Shown here: positions 1 to 10,689 of the stretch, piece by piece | Numbering within the stretch: the first letter of the stretch is position 1 | Layout of the letters: every line of letters starts with the position of its first letter | Assembly (NCBI RefSeq): GCF_030247195.1 | Contig: NC_080672.1 | Coordinates: forward strand, 185,919,872 to 185,983,871 | DNA from: Topomyia yanbarensis | Taxonomy: Eukaryota > Arthropoda > Insecta > Diptera > Culicidae | Reading direction: 5' to 3' | DNA: 64,000 nucleotides | Position numbers and translations under genes: made by a program | The notes under the pieces: generated by a model | The model's database searches: none | What the model was told of the DNA's origin: nothing | What the model saw: the letters and a program-made list of their open reading frames with translations, nothing else

Positions 1-618
1 CGTCTGTGCAGAGCACTGTTTTGTAGTTGCCGGACAAATCTACGCCAATGCGAAAATCGGAGAAACTTTTGCTGTAATGGAAGTGGAACACGAACCATAA
101 ATTGTGCTGTTGAAAAACGTCAACCTTGTCGTCCTCATGTTTGCGTTAACATACACCGATAGGCAGTCTAGCCAAAGGAAACACTCTTCGGTGTGGTTCA
201 TGGTACGATCAAAATCGTTAATGAATCAGTATTTCAATAACTTGTCATCGACCAAGTGCCAATGGTGGCAAGCGTAGACTTATCCCGCGATCGATGATCA
301 TGTTCGGTGCTGAAGTTGTCGATATATTTGTGTACATATCCTTATCCATCAGTCAGGAATAAATTGTTTTATCGCCCACCGATGCATGATCGTGCGATAT
401 ACCAATGCGTTTTTCATCCGGCACCGATGGTCAATGTATGAACCGCAATCGCCAATACCACGTGAGTGGTCCAGTATTGTAGTAATCTCATCGAAGCGAT
501 AGCCGTCGAAGTTGTACTCGTCATGCCACCAGCGTAGGTTCGACAGTAAAAATCGAAGTACTTCGTATCTGTGCAAACCACATTTAGTTAGTTTATCTAT
601 GAAAACTTGTAGATCCAA
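1..618 (-). pseudogene. Glycogen branching enzyme (GBE) relic
   Basis: Minus-strand fragments match 1,4-alpha-glucan branching enzyme, which makes the alpha-1,6 branches of glycogen in the cytosol. At 349-618 the frame reads [13 protein letters not shown], then [13 protein letters not shown] and HSRGIG, the central barrel core of GBE. At about 195-290 it reads HWHLVDDKLLKY, a TGA (226-228), then FINDFDRTMN. At 1-145, in another frame, it reads HEDDKV, FHFHYSKSFSDFRIGVD and GNYKTVLCTD, the C-terminal beta domain. About 190 family residues are missing between the first two blocks, and there is at least one stop and one frameshift, so this is a dead copy rather than exons of a live gene. It is cut by the left window edge. 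No introns are apparent, which could mean a processed copy. Family recognition is from memory of conserved motifs. Confidence 0.8.
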
Positions 619-741
619 CGAAGCAATAACTTACTCTGAATAATTGAATAAACGACCGTCCTAGTGCCTTGAAGCACGGGAAGTAGCACGAATTGGTTCA
701 GTCTAACTGGTTCCTCTAGCGTTCCATAGCGGCTACTAGTA
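619..741. other. Unassigned spacer
   Basis: Short AT-rich stretch between the GBE relic and the inverted-repeat element. I see no coding or structural signal. Confidence 0.4.
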
Positions 742-850
742 AAGGCCTATTTACACCCTCGGTGAAAATGAACGTGAACTCGATGCGAACCAAATTGTTT
801 TTTCCAATATTTATTTATAATTAATTAATATCAACAGACACAGTGTGGTC

Positions 851-3800
851 CTAATGATAATTTCTTAATCTATTTAAAAAGTCAACATGTAATCTGCTAC
901 GTGGAATGTGAAGATCGAACTCGGATGACACTCTGTTGAAGGTCCGCTGCAAACCAATGATGGCACCGTTTACTCCATAGTTAGTCCGGCGAAGAGGTAA
1001 TCGGAGGAATAAATTATTGCGAAGGGCGCGAGGGCGAACATTCATATTTATCGCACTGAGAAGCTCGGGGCAGTCAATTCGATCTTGCAAAATATCCGAA
1101 ATCGTCATAGCACGGAATAGATCCCGTCGCACTTGCAATGTATCGAGTCCAATAAGCAAACCCCGGCTTTCATAACTTGGCAGCTGGTGACGGTTGCTCC
1201 AAGGCAATCGACGAAGGGCAAACCGAACAAATCTGCGCTGTACTGTCTCAATTCGATGGACACCGTTGAGATAATGAGGGTTCCACACAACTGAACAATA
1301 TTCCAGAGTTGATCGAACGAGTGAGCAGTAGAGAGATTTCAAGCAGTAAATATCTGAAAAGTGCTTAGATATTCTCATTATGAACCCCAAACAGCGTGAT
1401 GCCTTTGCGACAATATAGCTGATATGCTGTTTAAACGTCAGTTGTTCATCGAGAAAAACTCCGAGATCTTTGACGCAATTCGCTCTGTCAATTGTGGATT
1501 CAGCTAGACAGTAATTGAATCGAATTGGCGTTTTTTTCCTCGAGAACGTAATGACCGTACATTTCTTGGGGTTTAGGGTCATTCGGTTGATCTCGCACCA
1601 TTCCGCAAAGGTTTCCAGTTGGCGTTGAAGGAAAGCTGCATCATCAGTATTCCGTATTCTATGGTATAACTTGAGGTCGTCGGCGAAAGACAACCGTGGT
1701 CCTTCTAAACAAAAGTTAACGTCGTTGAAATACAGAAGAAAAATCAATGGACCGAGATGGCTGCCTTGCGGAATACCAGATGAAGCAAAGAACTCCTCGG
1801 ATACACAATCACCTATCTTGACTGCTAGACGACGATCACTGAGATACGATTGCATCCAACGGAGAATATTAGTACCAAAGCCAAGTCTATCCAATTTTGC
1901 CACTGCAATAGCGTGATTTATCTTGTCAAAAGCAGCTGAAAGATCCGTGTAGATAACATCAGTTTGAAGGCCGTCCGACATAGCATCTGTAACATATGTT
2001 GTGAACGACAGAAGATTCGTAGATGTTGAACGTTTCGGCATAAATCCATGCTGAGTCTCGGAGATATACTGTTTGCAGTGGCTGGAGATGGGTTCCAACA
2101 CAGCCATTTCAAACAGCTTAGGAACTGCGCTTAGCGTTGTAATACCACGGTAATTGTCAACTACCTTTTTATCACCTTTTTTGTGAACTGGAAACATGAA
2201 GGAGGATTTCCAGAGTTCGGGAAATACTCCGGTTGATAGCGACAATTGAAACAGATGACAAAGAGGTTCAATTAGACCGGCAGAGCATTTTTTTAGAATA
2301 ATAGTTGGTATACCATCTGGGCCTGCCGAGGTTGAAGCCTTCATTTTGCTAATCGCCAGTTGTACCATATTATTGTCGATATTGATAGAGTTCAAAGACT
2401 GGTATGATTGAGGTACATTGAGAGCCGCGCGTGAAGCCTGGGTCGGTGTCAGTTTCTCGTTGGAGAAAACACTCGCGAACTTTTCAGAGAATAGTTGGCA
2501 GATCTCCTGTAAACTAGAGCTCATACGTCCTCCATAGCTCATCGTTGAAGGCAACCCGGATTCCTTTCTTTGCTCGTTTACATGCTTCCAGAATGTTTTA
2601 GGTTCGGACTTCAACTTACGTTGCACGTTTCGCAAGTAATCGGCATGGCAACGCTTCGATGTCTTTTTATAGACTTGGTTAACATGAACGTAGTGTTGTC
2701 GCAGCACGTAGCCCCCAAACTTGGAGTACTTCTTCAGAGCGGCTCTTTTAGTCGCTTTTAACCGTCTCAGCTCGGCAGTGTACCACGCTGGGTGCTTAGA
2801 TTGAAGGCCACTTCTTTTGGGTACATAGCGATCGATAGCATAGCTCATAACATTGGAGAAGGTCTGCACTGCAACGTTGACATCATCATTGTCGAGAATT
2901 TCAGTCCAGTGGATATTCGACAGGAAGTCAATAATGCTATTATAGTTGGCTTTTCTAAAATTATAGCTGACGGTGTCAGAAGCATTGCAGTCATGCTTCA
3001 CTCGAATCGCTTCAAGCAATATATGCAGGGGAGGGTGATGTCTAACAGTCTTTACCAGGGGGAACGGTGCTGCGGAAACTTTTGGCGCGTAGTCAGATTT
3101 GCTCGAAAAACAGAGATCAAGGATTCTGTTGTTCTCGTTCACCACATTATTCGTTTGGCGCAGCAGATTTAGACTGTAGCAGTCAAGCAAACTGGTGATA
3201 CCAGCATGAAAAGATGACAATTCGGGATCAGCGAACATAAATCCGTCAGAAGCAGAGCGCCATTTTAATCCGGAGAAATTGAAATCACCAACAATCAGGA
3301 TCTCATCAACCGGGTTTGCTTGAGCGGAAATCCGTTCCAGTGACTCAGTATGTGAATCAATCAATGTCGAATCGCGAGTGCGGTCCGGTGGAAGATAAAC
3401 CACGCAAAGAAAAAGTGCGTAGCCAGCCAGTTTGATTCGCACCCACACCTGCTCGACACAGACCCCCAAAGTATCGTCAATCAGTTGCGCTTTCAATCGA
3501 CGATGGATAGCCACAAGTACCCCGCCGCCGGTAGCCTTGAGACTGTTACGTGAGCTGCGATCAGTTCGGAAAACATCGTAGTTGGCACCAAATGCTTGCA
3601 CTGACAGAGTGCTATCGCTAAGCCACGTCTCTGTGAGGGCGATTATGTCGAAGCATTCATCCGAACTTGCTACCAAATAATCTTTGATTACTGAATTCAT
3701 ACCACCGGCATTCTGGTAATATATTTGTAGGTTTGAATGCCGCGATTGATTGCCGTTGGTATCGATTTGGAAGACCCCTTCACCACTCCTGCACACAGGA

Positions 3801-4135
3801 CCGGGACGACTGGTGAACGCTGGCTGCAATGGCTCGACTGTGGCAGGGGGATCTAGGGCTTCCATAGTGCTAGCAGCAGTGCGTCCCAGGGTGCGATGAG
3901 TCATACCAGCATAGCATAGAGTGCTTAGTCCTTCTGTGATCGTTGTAGAGCCGAATGTGCTATGAAGAGACGTGCTCGTTACGATGGGATCCAAATTTTG
4001 TTTTTGACATTGAAGATTCACAGCGGCGGTAGAGTTGTGTTCATCAGCAGACTGCAAGTGAAATTTACATTGAGGGCGTGCAGCATCTTGTATTGCTTCG
4101 GAAGGACATATACCCTTCTTGGCTTTACCTGACAC
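851..4135 (-). CDS. CR1-type ORF2: AP-endonuclease and reverse transcriptase
   Basis: Encodes the enzyme that nicks target DNA and copies LINE RNA at the nick (target-primed reverse transcription). The N-terminal endonuclease shows IYYQNAGGMNS, DIIALTETWL and VGDFNFSG. The reverse transcriptase shows TDLSAAFDKINH, GIPQGSHLGPL and the catalytic FADD in RLSFADDLKLY. The C-terminus carries the usual LEYCSVVWNPH and RRFVRFALRRLPW blocks. There is no RNase H domain. The frame is open without interruption. The first codon listed at 4135 is GTG and not a credible eukaryotic start; the first in-frame ATG is at 3904. Upstream of 4135 the frame stays open for 30 more codons, up to the ORF1 TAG. All visible catalytic motifs are present, so the protein could be functional if translated. 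Confidence 0.85.
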   Translation of the reverse strand: MSGKAKKGICPSEAIQDAARPQCKFHLQSADEHNSTAAVNLQCQKQNLDPIVTSTSLHSTFGSTTITEGLSTLCYAGMTHRTLGRTAASTMEALDPPATVEPLQPAFTSRPGPVCRSGEGVFQIDTNGNQSRHSNLQIYYQNAGGMNSVIKDYLVASSDECFDIIALTETWLSDSTLSVQAFGANYDVFRTDRSSRNSLKATGGGVLVAIHRRLKAQLIDDTLGVCVEQVWVRIKLAGYALFLCVVYLPPDRTRDSTLIDSHTESLERISAQANPVDEILIVGDFNFSGLKWRSASDGFMFADPELSSFHAGITSLLDCYSLNLLRQTNNVVNENNRILDLCFSSKSDYAPKVSAAPFPLVKTVRHHPPLHILLEAIRVKHDCNASDTVSYNFRKANYNSIIDFLSNIHWTEILDNDDVNVAVQTFSNVMSYAIDRYVPKRSGLQSKHPAWYTAELRRLKATKRAALKKYSKFGGYVLRQHYVHVNQVYKKTSKRCHADYLRNVQRKLKSEPKTFWKHVNEQRKESGLPSTMSYGGRMSSSLQEICQLFSEKFASVFSNEKLTPTQASRAALNVPQSYQSLNSINIDNNMVQLAISKMKASTSAGPDGIPTIILKKCSAGLIEPLCHLFQLSLSTGVFPELWKSSFMFPVHKKGDKKVVDNYRGITTLSAVPKLFEMAVLEPISSHCKQYISETQHGFMPKRSTSTNLLSFTTYVTDAMSDGLQTDVIYTDLSAAFDKINHAIAVAKLDRLGFGTNILRWMQSYLSDRRLAVKIGDCVSEEFFASSGIPQGSHLGPLIFLLYFNDVNFCLEGPRLSFADDLKLYHRIRNTDDAAFLQRQLETFAEWCEINRMTLNPKKCTVITFSRKKTPIRFNYCLAESTIDRANCVKDLGVFLDEQLTFKQHISYIVAKASRCLGFIMRISKHFSDIYCLKSLYCSLVRSTLEYCSVVWNPHYLNGVHRIETVQRRFVRFALRRLPWSNRHQLPSYESRGLLIGLDTLQVRRDLFRAMTISDILQDRIDCPELLSAINMNVRPRALRNNLFLRLPLRRTNYGVNGAIIGLQRTFNRVSSEFDLHIPRSRLHVDFLNRLRNYH

Positions 4136-4225
4136 AGAAGAAGTCGCCGATTCGCCAGGTAAACCTAAATCGCTCGCCGGGATACAAGAAGTTGGACAGA
4201 TGAGTTTATCCGGAACAGCTTGGCG

Positions 4226-5020
4226 CTACTGTTCACCACCAGATGGATTCTTCTCCGCCGTAATCCTGATGATAGGTCGTTGGATTTTTGAATTGGTCAC
4301 AAATTCACGAAAGTAGATGTTCTCCGGCCAAGAGTCTTTGGACAGAGCCTTATCCCTGTATGATTTGCTAACGCCAACTTTGAAAGTAATCAAGCTCAAA
4401 GCTGAGAGATCCTTGTCCTTAGGAACTAGACGAACTATTCTCGGTTTCAGATTCTCCCCCAGACAATCTTTCACAAGGGTAGAAACTTCATCATCCGTCG
4501 TGCTGGGATCGAATGCTGACAAGTAAACCCATAACAGCTCCTCAGGTGGTGAAATTGTTTTTATTGTTTCAAACGCAGCTTTGGATCCACGAATATTTGG
4601 AATTTTTGTTTTGAGCGAATCATCTTCCCGTTTGCGCTTAGGCGTGTTTGAAACTGGATTATATTCAGCAATTCGATTCCAAGGCGTTATAGTTGGGGAT
4701 AGCGGTTTTGAGTCAACTTTAACCGAGAGAGCTTTGACGACATCTTTCAAATCAGCTATGTCGTTCTTTATAGATTTCAGAGAATTGTTGTCAGGCACTA
4801 TGTCGCAACAACGCGAAGCCATTCTACGAAAATTATCATTCGAGAACAAGTCAGCACAGCCGTCACACATCCAGAATAGATTCCGTGGGTGGGTTCCCAG
4901 GACGTCACGAACATCATAATCCATCTTGACGCATATCATGTGGAACGAATTTCCGCAGTATCCACGACATGTGATTCGATCAGAATCATTAACCACTTTC
5001 GAGCAGTTCTTACAAGCCAT
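4226..5020 (-). CDS. CR1-type ORF1: PHD-finger RNA-binding/gag-like protein
   Basis: The likely start is the ATG at 5020 (MACKNCSKVV); an upstream in-frame ATG at 5125 would add 35 unrelated residues. The first 70 residues carry a PHD-like zinc finger (CKNC, CRGYC, FHMIC, WMCDGCADLF), as in insect CR1-group ORF1 proteins. A short coiled-coil-like stretch (SLKSIKNDIADLKDVVKAL) follows, then a basic linker (PKRKRE). The C-terminal third (ELLWVYLSAFDPSTTDDEVS) looks like an RRM-type or esterase-lacking RNA-binding region. It ends with TAG at 4226-4228, directly in frame with ORF2. Its role is presumed to be binding LINE RNA in a ribonucleoprotein particle. Confidence 0.75.
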   Translation of the reverse strand: MACKNCSKVVNDSDRITCRGYCGNSFHMICVKMDYDVRDVLGTHPRNLFWMCDGCADLFSNDNFRRMASRCCDIVPDNNSLKSIKNDIADLKDVVKALSVKVDSKPLSPTITPWNRIAEYNPVSNTPKRKREDDSLKTKIPNIRGSKAAFETIKTISPPEELLWVYLSAFDPSTTDDEVSTLVKDCLGENLKPRIVRLVPKDKDLSALSLITFKVGVSKSYRDKALSKDSWPENIYFREFVTNSKIQRPIIRITAEKNPSGGEQ

Positions 5021-5500
5021 GCTGTTGATGTAGAAATAACGCCTAGCGGGTATGCAATATGCGCAGGAAAACGCTAACGGGTAACGTGCGTCAATGGAAG
5101 TGAACTTGCACGCAACGTGCGACAACTCAACTACCCACCAGCAGATGTCGCTTTTGGCGAAAAAATTGAGCGTAACGTCTGTGCAGTGATAATGTCAAAT
5201 GAAAACAAAAATCACAACCAAAAACAATCACTTTCACGAATCACACTGGTAGATATAATCGTGCTTGAAGTCACGAAATTTCAATGCACACGTACTACCG
5301 AATAAAACGATATACAGATAAAACGAGAATAAAAATAATCGCGAGTGTAAAACACTAAAAAATCAAAAAATCAAAAAAAAACTATCAGCTCTACTGACGA
5401 TCGGAATATAGCAAACACTTATTAGTGCATAGAAATTGATGAAAATGGAACTAAACGATAGTTCATTAATATACTTAGAGAATCCATGCACAATTATTCG
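5021..5500 (-). other. CR1 5' leader and boundary region
   Basis: Non-coding stretch upstream of ORF1. It becomes AT-rich from about 5280. The 5' end of the LINE probably falls in here, but no target-site duplication could be recognised. Confidence 0.4.
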
Positions 5501-5899
5501 ATATAATTGAACTAATGTAATAATATTCGTATTCCCCGATCATCTTAAATATTCCACGGTGAAATATGTTCGCAGTGGATATTTCACTTGTTCACCGGGA
5601 GTGTAAACGCGACGACGGCGGAATTGATGCGGAGTGGTGAATATATATGTCATCGCTGTTCACGGTGAACGTTCACCTTCGAATACCAAATTGCATTCTG
5701 ACAAACTGTAAACTGCCAGTTGAGCGTGAAATCGGTGTTCGCTGATGAAACTGTTCACGACGTCTTCCACCGTGAACAATGGAAGGTATTCAACACATGT
5801 TCATGTTCATTTTCACCGAGAGTCTAAATAGTGCTTAACGAAGAAACTTATTTACTTATCATAACCAAAACATGTTTTGATTTTCTTTCAAACAGCATG

Positions 5900-6130
5900 C
5901 ACAGTAAAAAATTGTCGGTCGAAATAAGTTTGTCGCTCGTAGGAAAAAAACAACCTACACATACTTTTATTTTTAAAATAAAGCTTATTTTTATCACTAT
6001 TCTTCAATAGCCTAAACATTTTTGATAATTATTCTTGTTTAGGTTGAAAGTTTTACTTTCAACTTAACAGCATGTGTTGGTTGTTTTTGCTAAGAGCAGA
6101 CATTAACTTTTAACAATTTTTTTTTCTGTG
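5900..6130. mobile_element. MITE with long imperfect inverted repeats
   Basis: The left end reads CACAGTAAAAAATTG and then AAAAACAACCTACACAT. The right end reads ATGTGTTGGTTGTTTTTGC and then CAATTTTTTTTTCTGTG. The arms pair over about 70-80 bp around an AT-rich centre. There is no coding capacity. The target duplication is unclear. Confidence 0.55.
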
Positions 6131-6810
6131 TGCATCGAAAGACAGGAAAAATAAGGCTTTTGACAAGATGAATGAATTATTTTATCATCAGTGATGTCAG
6201 TTTCCTTTATACAATAGCCAACAGTGAAAATATAAAAGTCTGTAGATTGTCACAAAAATCTTCAATAAACTTGAAGCAAAAATGAAGTGTGTCGATATTT
6301 TAAATGATCAAAAACATTGAAGACTGGTTAAAATTAGCTGGTATATGTTTTGTTCTGCGAAATAAACGTAATCTGCAAAAAATCTGCAGCGAAACTGCAA
6401 AATCTGCAGAGCTTCTAATATATATGCATATCTGGCATCCTTATTACCTAATTTTAGTATTCACAACTGGAAATTCATCCAAATGGTGTGAAATGATGGG
6501 GAAACAAGGCAAGTTAGGTAATCAGAATATAGGGTTAAACAAGCACTTCGCACTATTTTTGATTTTTTCAATAGTTAGAGGTACCAAATCATCGCGGCAA
6601 TATGCAGTAACGAATCGGGGATAAAAAATAAAGCGATCCAGCGTATAAATTTTTTTTTACGAGAAAGGTCTATTGTTCTGTATATTTGCAGCACCTCCAT
6701 ACGATGTTGGATTTCTATATCTACCAACAATAAAAAATGTCAATTATGAAATTTGTGTCCTAGCATGCACAACATTTTTATTTTTGCTGAGCTACTAGTC
6801 GGCAAGTGAG
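6131..6810. other. No recognised feature
   Basis: AT-rich DNA. The one ORF over 100 codons (6304-6624, plus) has no recognisable motif and looks like chance. Confidence 0.4.
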
Positions 6811-6925
6811 TCGGAATTCTGGCTGGTTATAGTTAGCATTCCGGCTCCAGTGACACAAGTGATTCTATTTAGAAACGGTTATGTTACTGGAACCGGAATA
6901 CTAACTGGAATCAGCCAGAATTATG
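6811..6925. mobile_element. Short palindromic MITE
   Basis: Begins GGAATTCTGGCTGGTTATAG and ends with the inverted copy GGAATCAGCCAGAATT. The inner part also pairs (TAGCATTCCGGCTCCAGT with ACTGGAACCGGAATACTA). A related, more decayed palindrome lies at 22386-22446. Confidence 0.6.
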
Positions 6926-7261
6926 TCCTATCTTCCGGTTGAACTTTGCATGGATGGAATATGGATTATTACAAAAGATATTTTCAAAAGAAACCCTTGA
7001 TTTTATACTCAACGTGTCTTGTCAAAATCCAACAGTGTTCCTAGAATACTTCCGCGGTCAGTGTATGTTTTTCATTGAAGTGGTCCCTTAATATCAACAG
7101 GTCTTAGGAGCAATGCTTGTTGAAGCCACGATTTTAGCTTGCCTTTTTGAGGATTAAGCCCGTCCAACAAAAAAAATGGACTGCACAATGATGCGTGAGC
7201 GGCACTTGCAAACATAGTTTGCTGTAATGCAACAGTAAACTGGCTTGAGTTATTTTAGCTT

Positions 7262-7352
7262 TTTCAAAAAAACGATAATATTAAACCAGAAGACATAGAT
7301 TTGAACTCACGACCGTTAAGTTGATCTGCTATAACGTCATTAACTAAACTAT
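7262..7352 (-). repeat. tRNA-like SINE fragment
   Basis: The minus strand reads TAGTTTAGTTAATGACG, resembling a pol III A box. About 25 bp later comes GAGTTCAAATC, resembling a B box. It fits a decayed tRNA-derived SINE, but no terminal tail or target duplication is clear. Confidence 0.4.
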
Positions 7353-9378
7353 AAATGCAGTACGAAACCGATACGATATAGCCCATCAAGCAAAGTATGA
7401 AAGTATTTTATCATTCATTCATTTCAGGTGTTCGGCAAGGGACAATGAGAACTGTATGGCAACAGTTTTGGGAACGCATCACATGTACTTTTTGGTCCAG
7501 CGTACACAAGATGATGCGAGGGGAGTAAAACTACCTTCTATTTTCTATTTTTAGCATGATTGGTTATATTAAGATTGCTAACAAAGAAGAGTTGCAAACA
7601 TGATATGTGCTGCCAACAATTCAAACCTTTCTAAAATGGAGAACTAAAGAATGCGAAAGTTTGGCAACTTTGATAACCATTGAAGTGTCTAGTTATTCAA
7701 ACGCGAAGACGCGACAATTACCGATGATCAGCAGTTCTATAAACACTTTGTGATGATGTAATATTGTAACTTATCGACAGTCACTCGGTTTTCATGTTTT
7801 CTCGAGCATCTGATTTTTCCCATCGTTCCAATGTCTTTTGTTGCAATTTTTAGCTCCAATTCTGGGTGTTCAACATATTGAATGTAAAATGAATTCTAGG
7901 AGAAATATATCCAGTATATCCATTGCTTTTACATAGGGTAATGCACCTATTTTCACCCTATTAAGGAAGGTACCTCACTAATTCACTAATTACTCGGTCA
8001 ACAATCGATGGAATGCGTATGAATTGGCATCAACAGCTTTGCTTTGTTGTTGAGAATCAATCCAATAACACAAATGCCCTGAACATAATGAAATGCTCGT
8101 ATTTGAGCGCAACGAAAACTCGAATTTAGTGCCCCAATTAGGCAATCAATTAGACGTTTGTTTGACAATTCAGCGGTGGGTTCTGGCAACAAGTCTACTC
8201 CTGCGAACAGAAAAACTCGTCCGACAGACATCTTTCGTTAGTCCGATTCGTTGGATCGAATCAACGATGTTGTCGGACGTCGCACCCCTCGGAGTAACGT
8301 CAGAAGAGGTAAACAAGAAATAATCAGCTGATCAGAAACGTCTCATGGATTGCCTAATTGTCGGCCTACCATTTCACCCAATGCGTTGTACAAAGATGGC
8401 AGACGCTGCTATAACGAACGGCTTCAAATAAGTATGGTGACAAATATAGAAAATCGGCTCATTACCGTATATGTTAAATAAATGGGTAACGGGGAATTGG
8501 GGCGGGCAGAAGGTTCGAACGGTACATATTAGAGACAGCAACGCTATGTGCGCGTTAGAATTATAAAGGTGAGGGCGATCGAATCCCAATAACGATCAAC
8601 AAAAAAAATCTTGATTTTTTTTTTTTGGGTAAGCAGATAATTTTGTTACCCTAAAGGGTGAATTTTTAGTCGGTTTGATCCTATCTCTAACCGTTTTTGC
8701 AGAATTCCACAAAGGGCGTGCAGTATCTCAAAAGGCAGACAGTCAGTGTTTGCCTCAAGTAACGTTAGGAGAAACGTGACTTTCTTAGCCTCACAAAATC
8801 ATGTTTCCATGAAATCATTTTTACTGACCAATTCTTTTTAATACGCCAATTGTTATTTGGAATTTTAATATACGACCTGGACCAAGTATTTCGATGGTGC
8901 AGACTAATTAATTTGTGATATGAAATTCTGATAAAATCAGAAGTTAACAAAATGAATACTGGATAAATTCGAAAAATTAGAGTATTCAAAGTGCAATGTC
9001 AATCAATTAGATCAGTTTGTGGGTATTTGCACTTAATGAACAACTTCGCAAATGCAAAAATATATTACATTACATCACATTAATGTATTAACTTGCGGAT
9101 TGATTACAAAAACAGCCATACAAGCCCGTTTGAAACAAAAACAGCCATACAACGCCCGCTCAACGATTTTGAGATTGCTTGTGAAATCAGCTAATAGGCA
9201 GTGAAAACAAGTCTTGCAAAAATTGTTGTTCACCTTACTCGTTCTAAAACTTTGTCATAAAAAATCTAAAGCTTTGGCGGTCTTAGGGAGTGGGACCTAG
9301 AAAACTTGAACTTGTGCTTCTAATCAAACAATACATTACGCTACTCACTACAATACAGTGATTAAATCATGACAATAT
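7353..9378. other. No recognised gene
   Basis: About 2 kb of AT-rich DNA. The small ORFs show no known motif. There is a short local duplication of AACAGCCATACAA near 9110-9155 and a T-rich run at 8611-8630. Confidence 0.4.
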
Positions 9379-10329
9379 TAGGGTGGATGTACCAATACTC
9401 GCATACTTAAGGAAAACTTTTGATCAAAAATCGATGAATAGACCTATGGGCAATGTTAATACATTAAACAAAAGCTTTCAGTCCCTACTTCATAGAAAAA
9501 ATATAAAGATGGTTTAATAACCAATTTATGTATTCAAAACCGCTTGTACCACTATAGGAACACATGTACCAATACCCGAGCAGAAGAAAATAATTGCGGA
9601 ATACTAAATTTAGGTATCAATACCAACGACTGTTTACCACAATATGGTATTGATGAGCTCTACATAAGAGGTAAAATACCAAAAAAATAACACAGACATG
9701 TTCTACAAACAACTATTTGATAATGAAATGAGTTATTATAATACCTGAATAATAATAAAACATTTTTCAACCTTCCAATAATAAAATTCACTCTATGGAA
9801 GTATTCAATAAGGTATTGGCTTGGTATTTGTAAAGATAACTGGAATACATAAATAATACTAAAATAAAGTATTATACCTCATTGAGGTATTAAGCAGGTA
9901 TTGAAAAATATTTCTTCAATACCTGTTTAATACCTCAATGAGGTATAATAAACAATTAATACTAAGTTTTGGTATGAATACCAAAAAATAGTATGCTCGG
10001 GTTATTGTCCAGTTATTTTCTCCTGGTCGGGATAGTGGTGCAATCGCTAATTTCGGTTCCTATTGTTGCAAATCCCATTGCTTTCTTATGGGACTTGCAA
10101 CTATAGGTACACTATATCAACTATAGGTGCAAGGCAGCTCAAAATTCTAAGAAAAACATTTTTTTCAATAGTTATTTGAGCAAATTTCAAGGATAACTGT
10201 TTATTGTCGCATAATTTTTGTGCGATGAATGGATAAAAAAATATTTGTTGATGGTTGGTACCTTAGTTAGGCGTATAACTCACTACTGCAGCTATTGGTA
10301 CACCTCAACTATAGGAGCACCCACCCTAT
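9379..10329. mobile_element. Outer inverted-repeat element (TAGGGTGG ends)
   Basis: The left end reads TAGGGTGGATGTACCAATA. The right end, on the opposite strand, reads TAGGGTGGGTGCTCCTATAG. Subterminal copies of CTATAGGTRCA lie inside. It encloses a second inverted-repeat element at 9577-10003, which must be the younger insertion. No coding region. Confidence 0.5.
9577..10003. mobile_element. Nested MITE (CCCGAGCA ends)
   Basis: Ends are CCCGAGCA at the left and TGCTCGGG at the right. The subterminal sequence is palindromic and full of GGTATT/AATACC. A central palindrome, CAATACCTGTTTAATACC against its complement, could fold into a hairpin. Confidence 0.55.
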
Positions 10330-10689
10330 AACCGACTTGGTTAACCCAACATTTATTCTTACACAGAATCTCGAAATCCACATAACATGATCAGCCTTGG
10401 AAATAAAGCAACTTTTCCGAACTAACCGCAAAACCAGTGGTTTAGACGTTATTAATATAGAGCACAAAAATAGCATTTTAAAACTCTACACTGTTTATGT
10501 TCACCAACCAACCAAAAGTTGACATGCCTACAATTTCGTTTATCATAAGTAATTTCGAAAACATATTATTCTGCTTAAAATTTCAGATATAGTAAGATTC
10601 TCAGAACTAATAAGTATTCAATAGAACATGTACTCAGCTAAACTGCAGTTCTACTGCCGATGATCGCAAATCATTTCCATAAAAATTAA
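10330..10689. other. No recognised feature
   Basis: AT-rich; no coding or repeat signal seen. Confidence 0.4.

Larger units (their letters stand above)
800..5400 (-). mobile_element. CR1-clade non-LTR retrotransposon (LINE), near full length
   Basis: A minus-strand LINE with a PHD-finger ORF1 followed by an endonuclease/reverse-transcriptase ORF2 and no RNase H, the layout of insect CR1 (T1/Q-type) elements. ORF2 has no internal stop over 1,094 codons, which suggests a recent insertion. Exact ends are not resolved. The 3' side (about 780-850) is AT-rich without a clear poly(A), and the 5' UTR probably lies within about 5020-5400. Confidence 0.75.
742..5836. mobile_element. Inverted-repeat element interrupted by the CR1 LINE
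   Basis: The left edge reads TATTTACACCCTCGGTGAAA then ATGAACGTGAAC. The right edge (about 5790-5834) carries the inverted copy, GTTCATTTTCACCGAGAGTC then TAAATA. These look like terminal inverted repeats of a MITE or small DNA transposon. A TA duplication is possible but not certain. The right part (5540-5836) has further internal copies of the motif, such as TTCACCGGGAGTGTAAA at 5590, and a GGTGAACGTTCACC palindrome near 5670. The CR1 LINE lies between the two ends, so it probably inserted into this older element. Confidence 0.5.
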
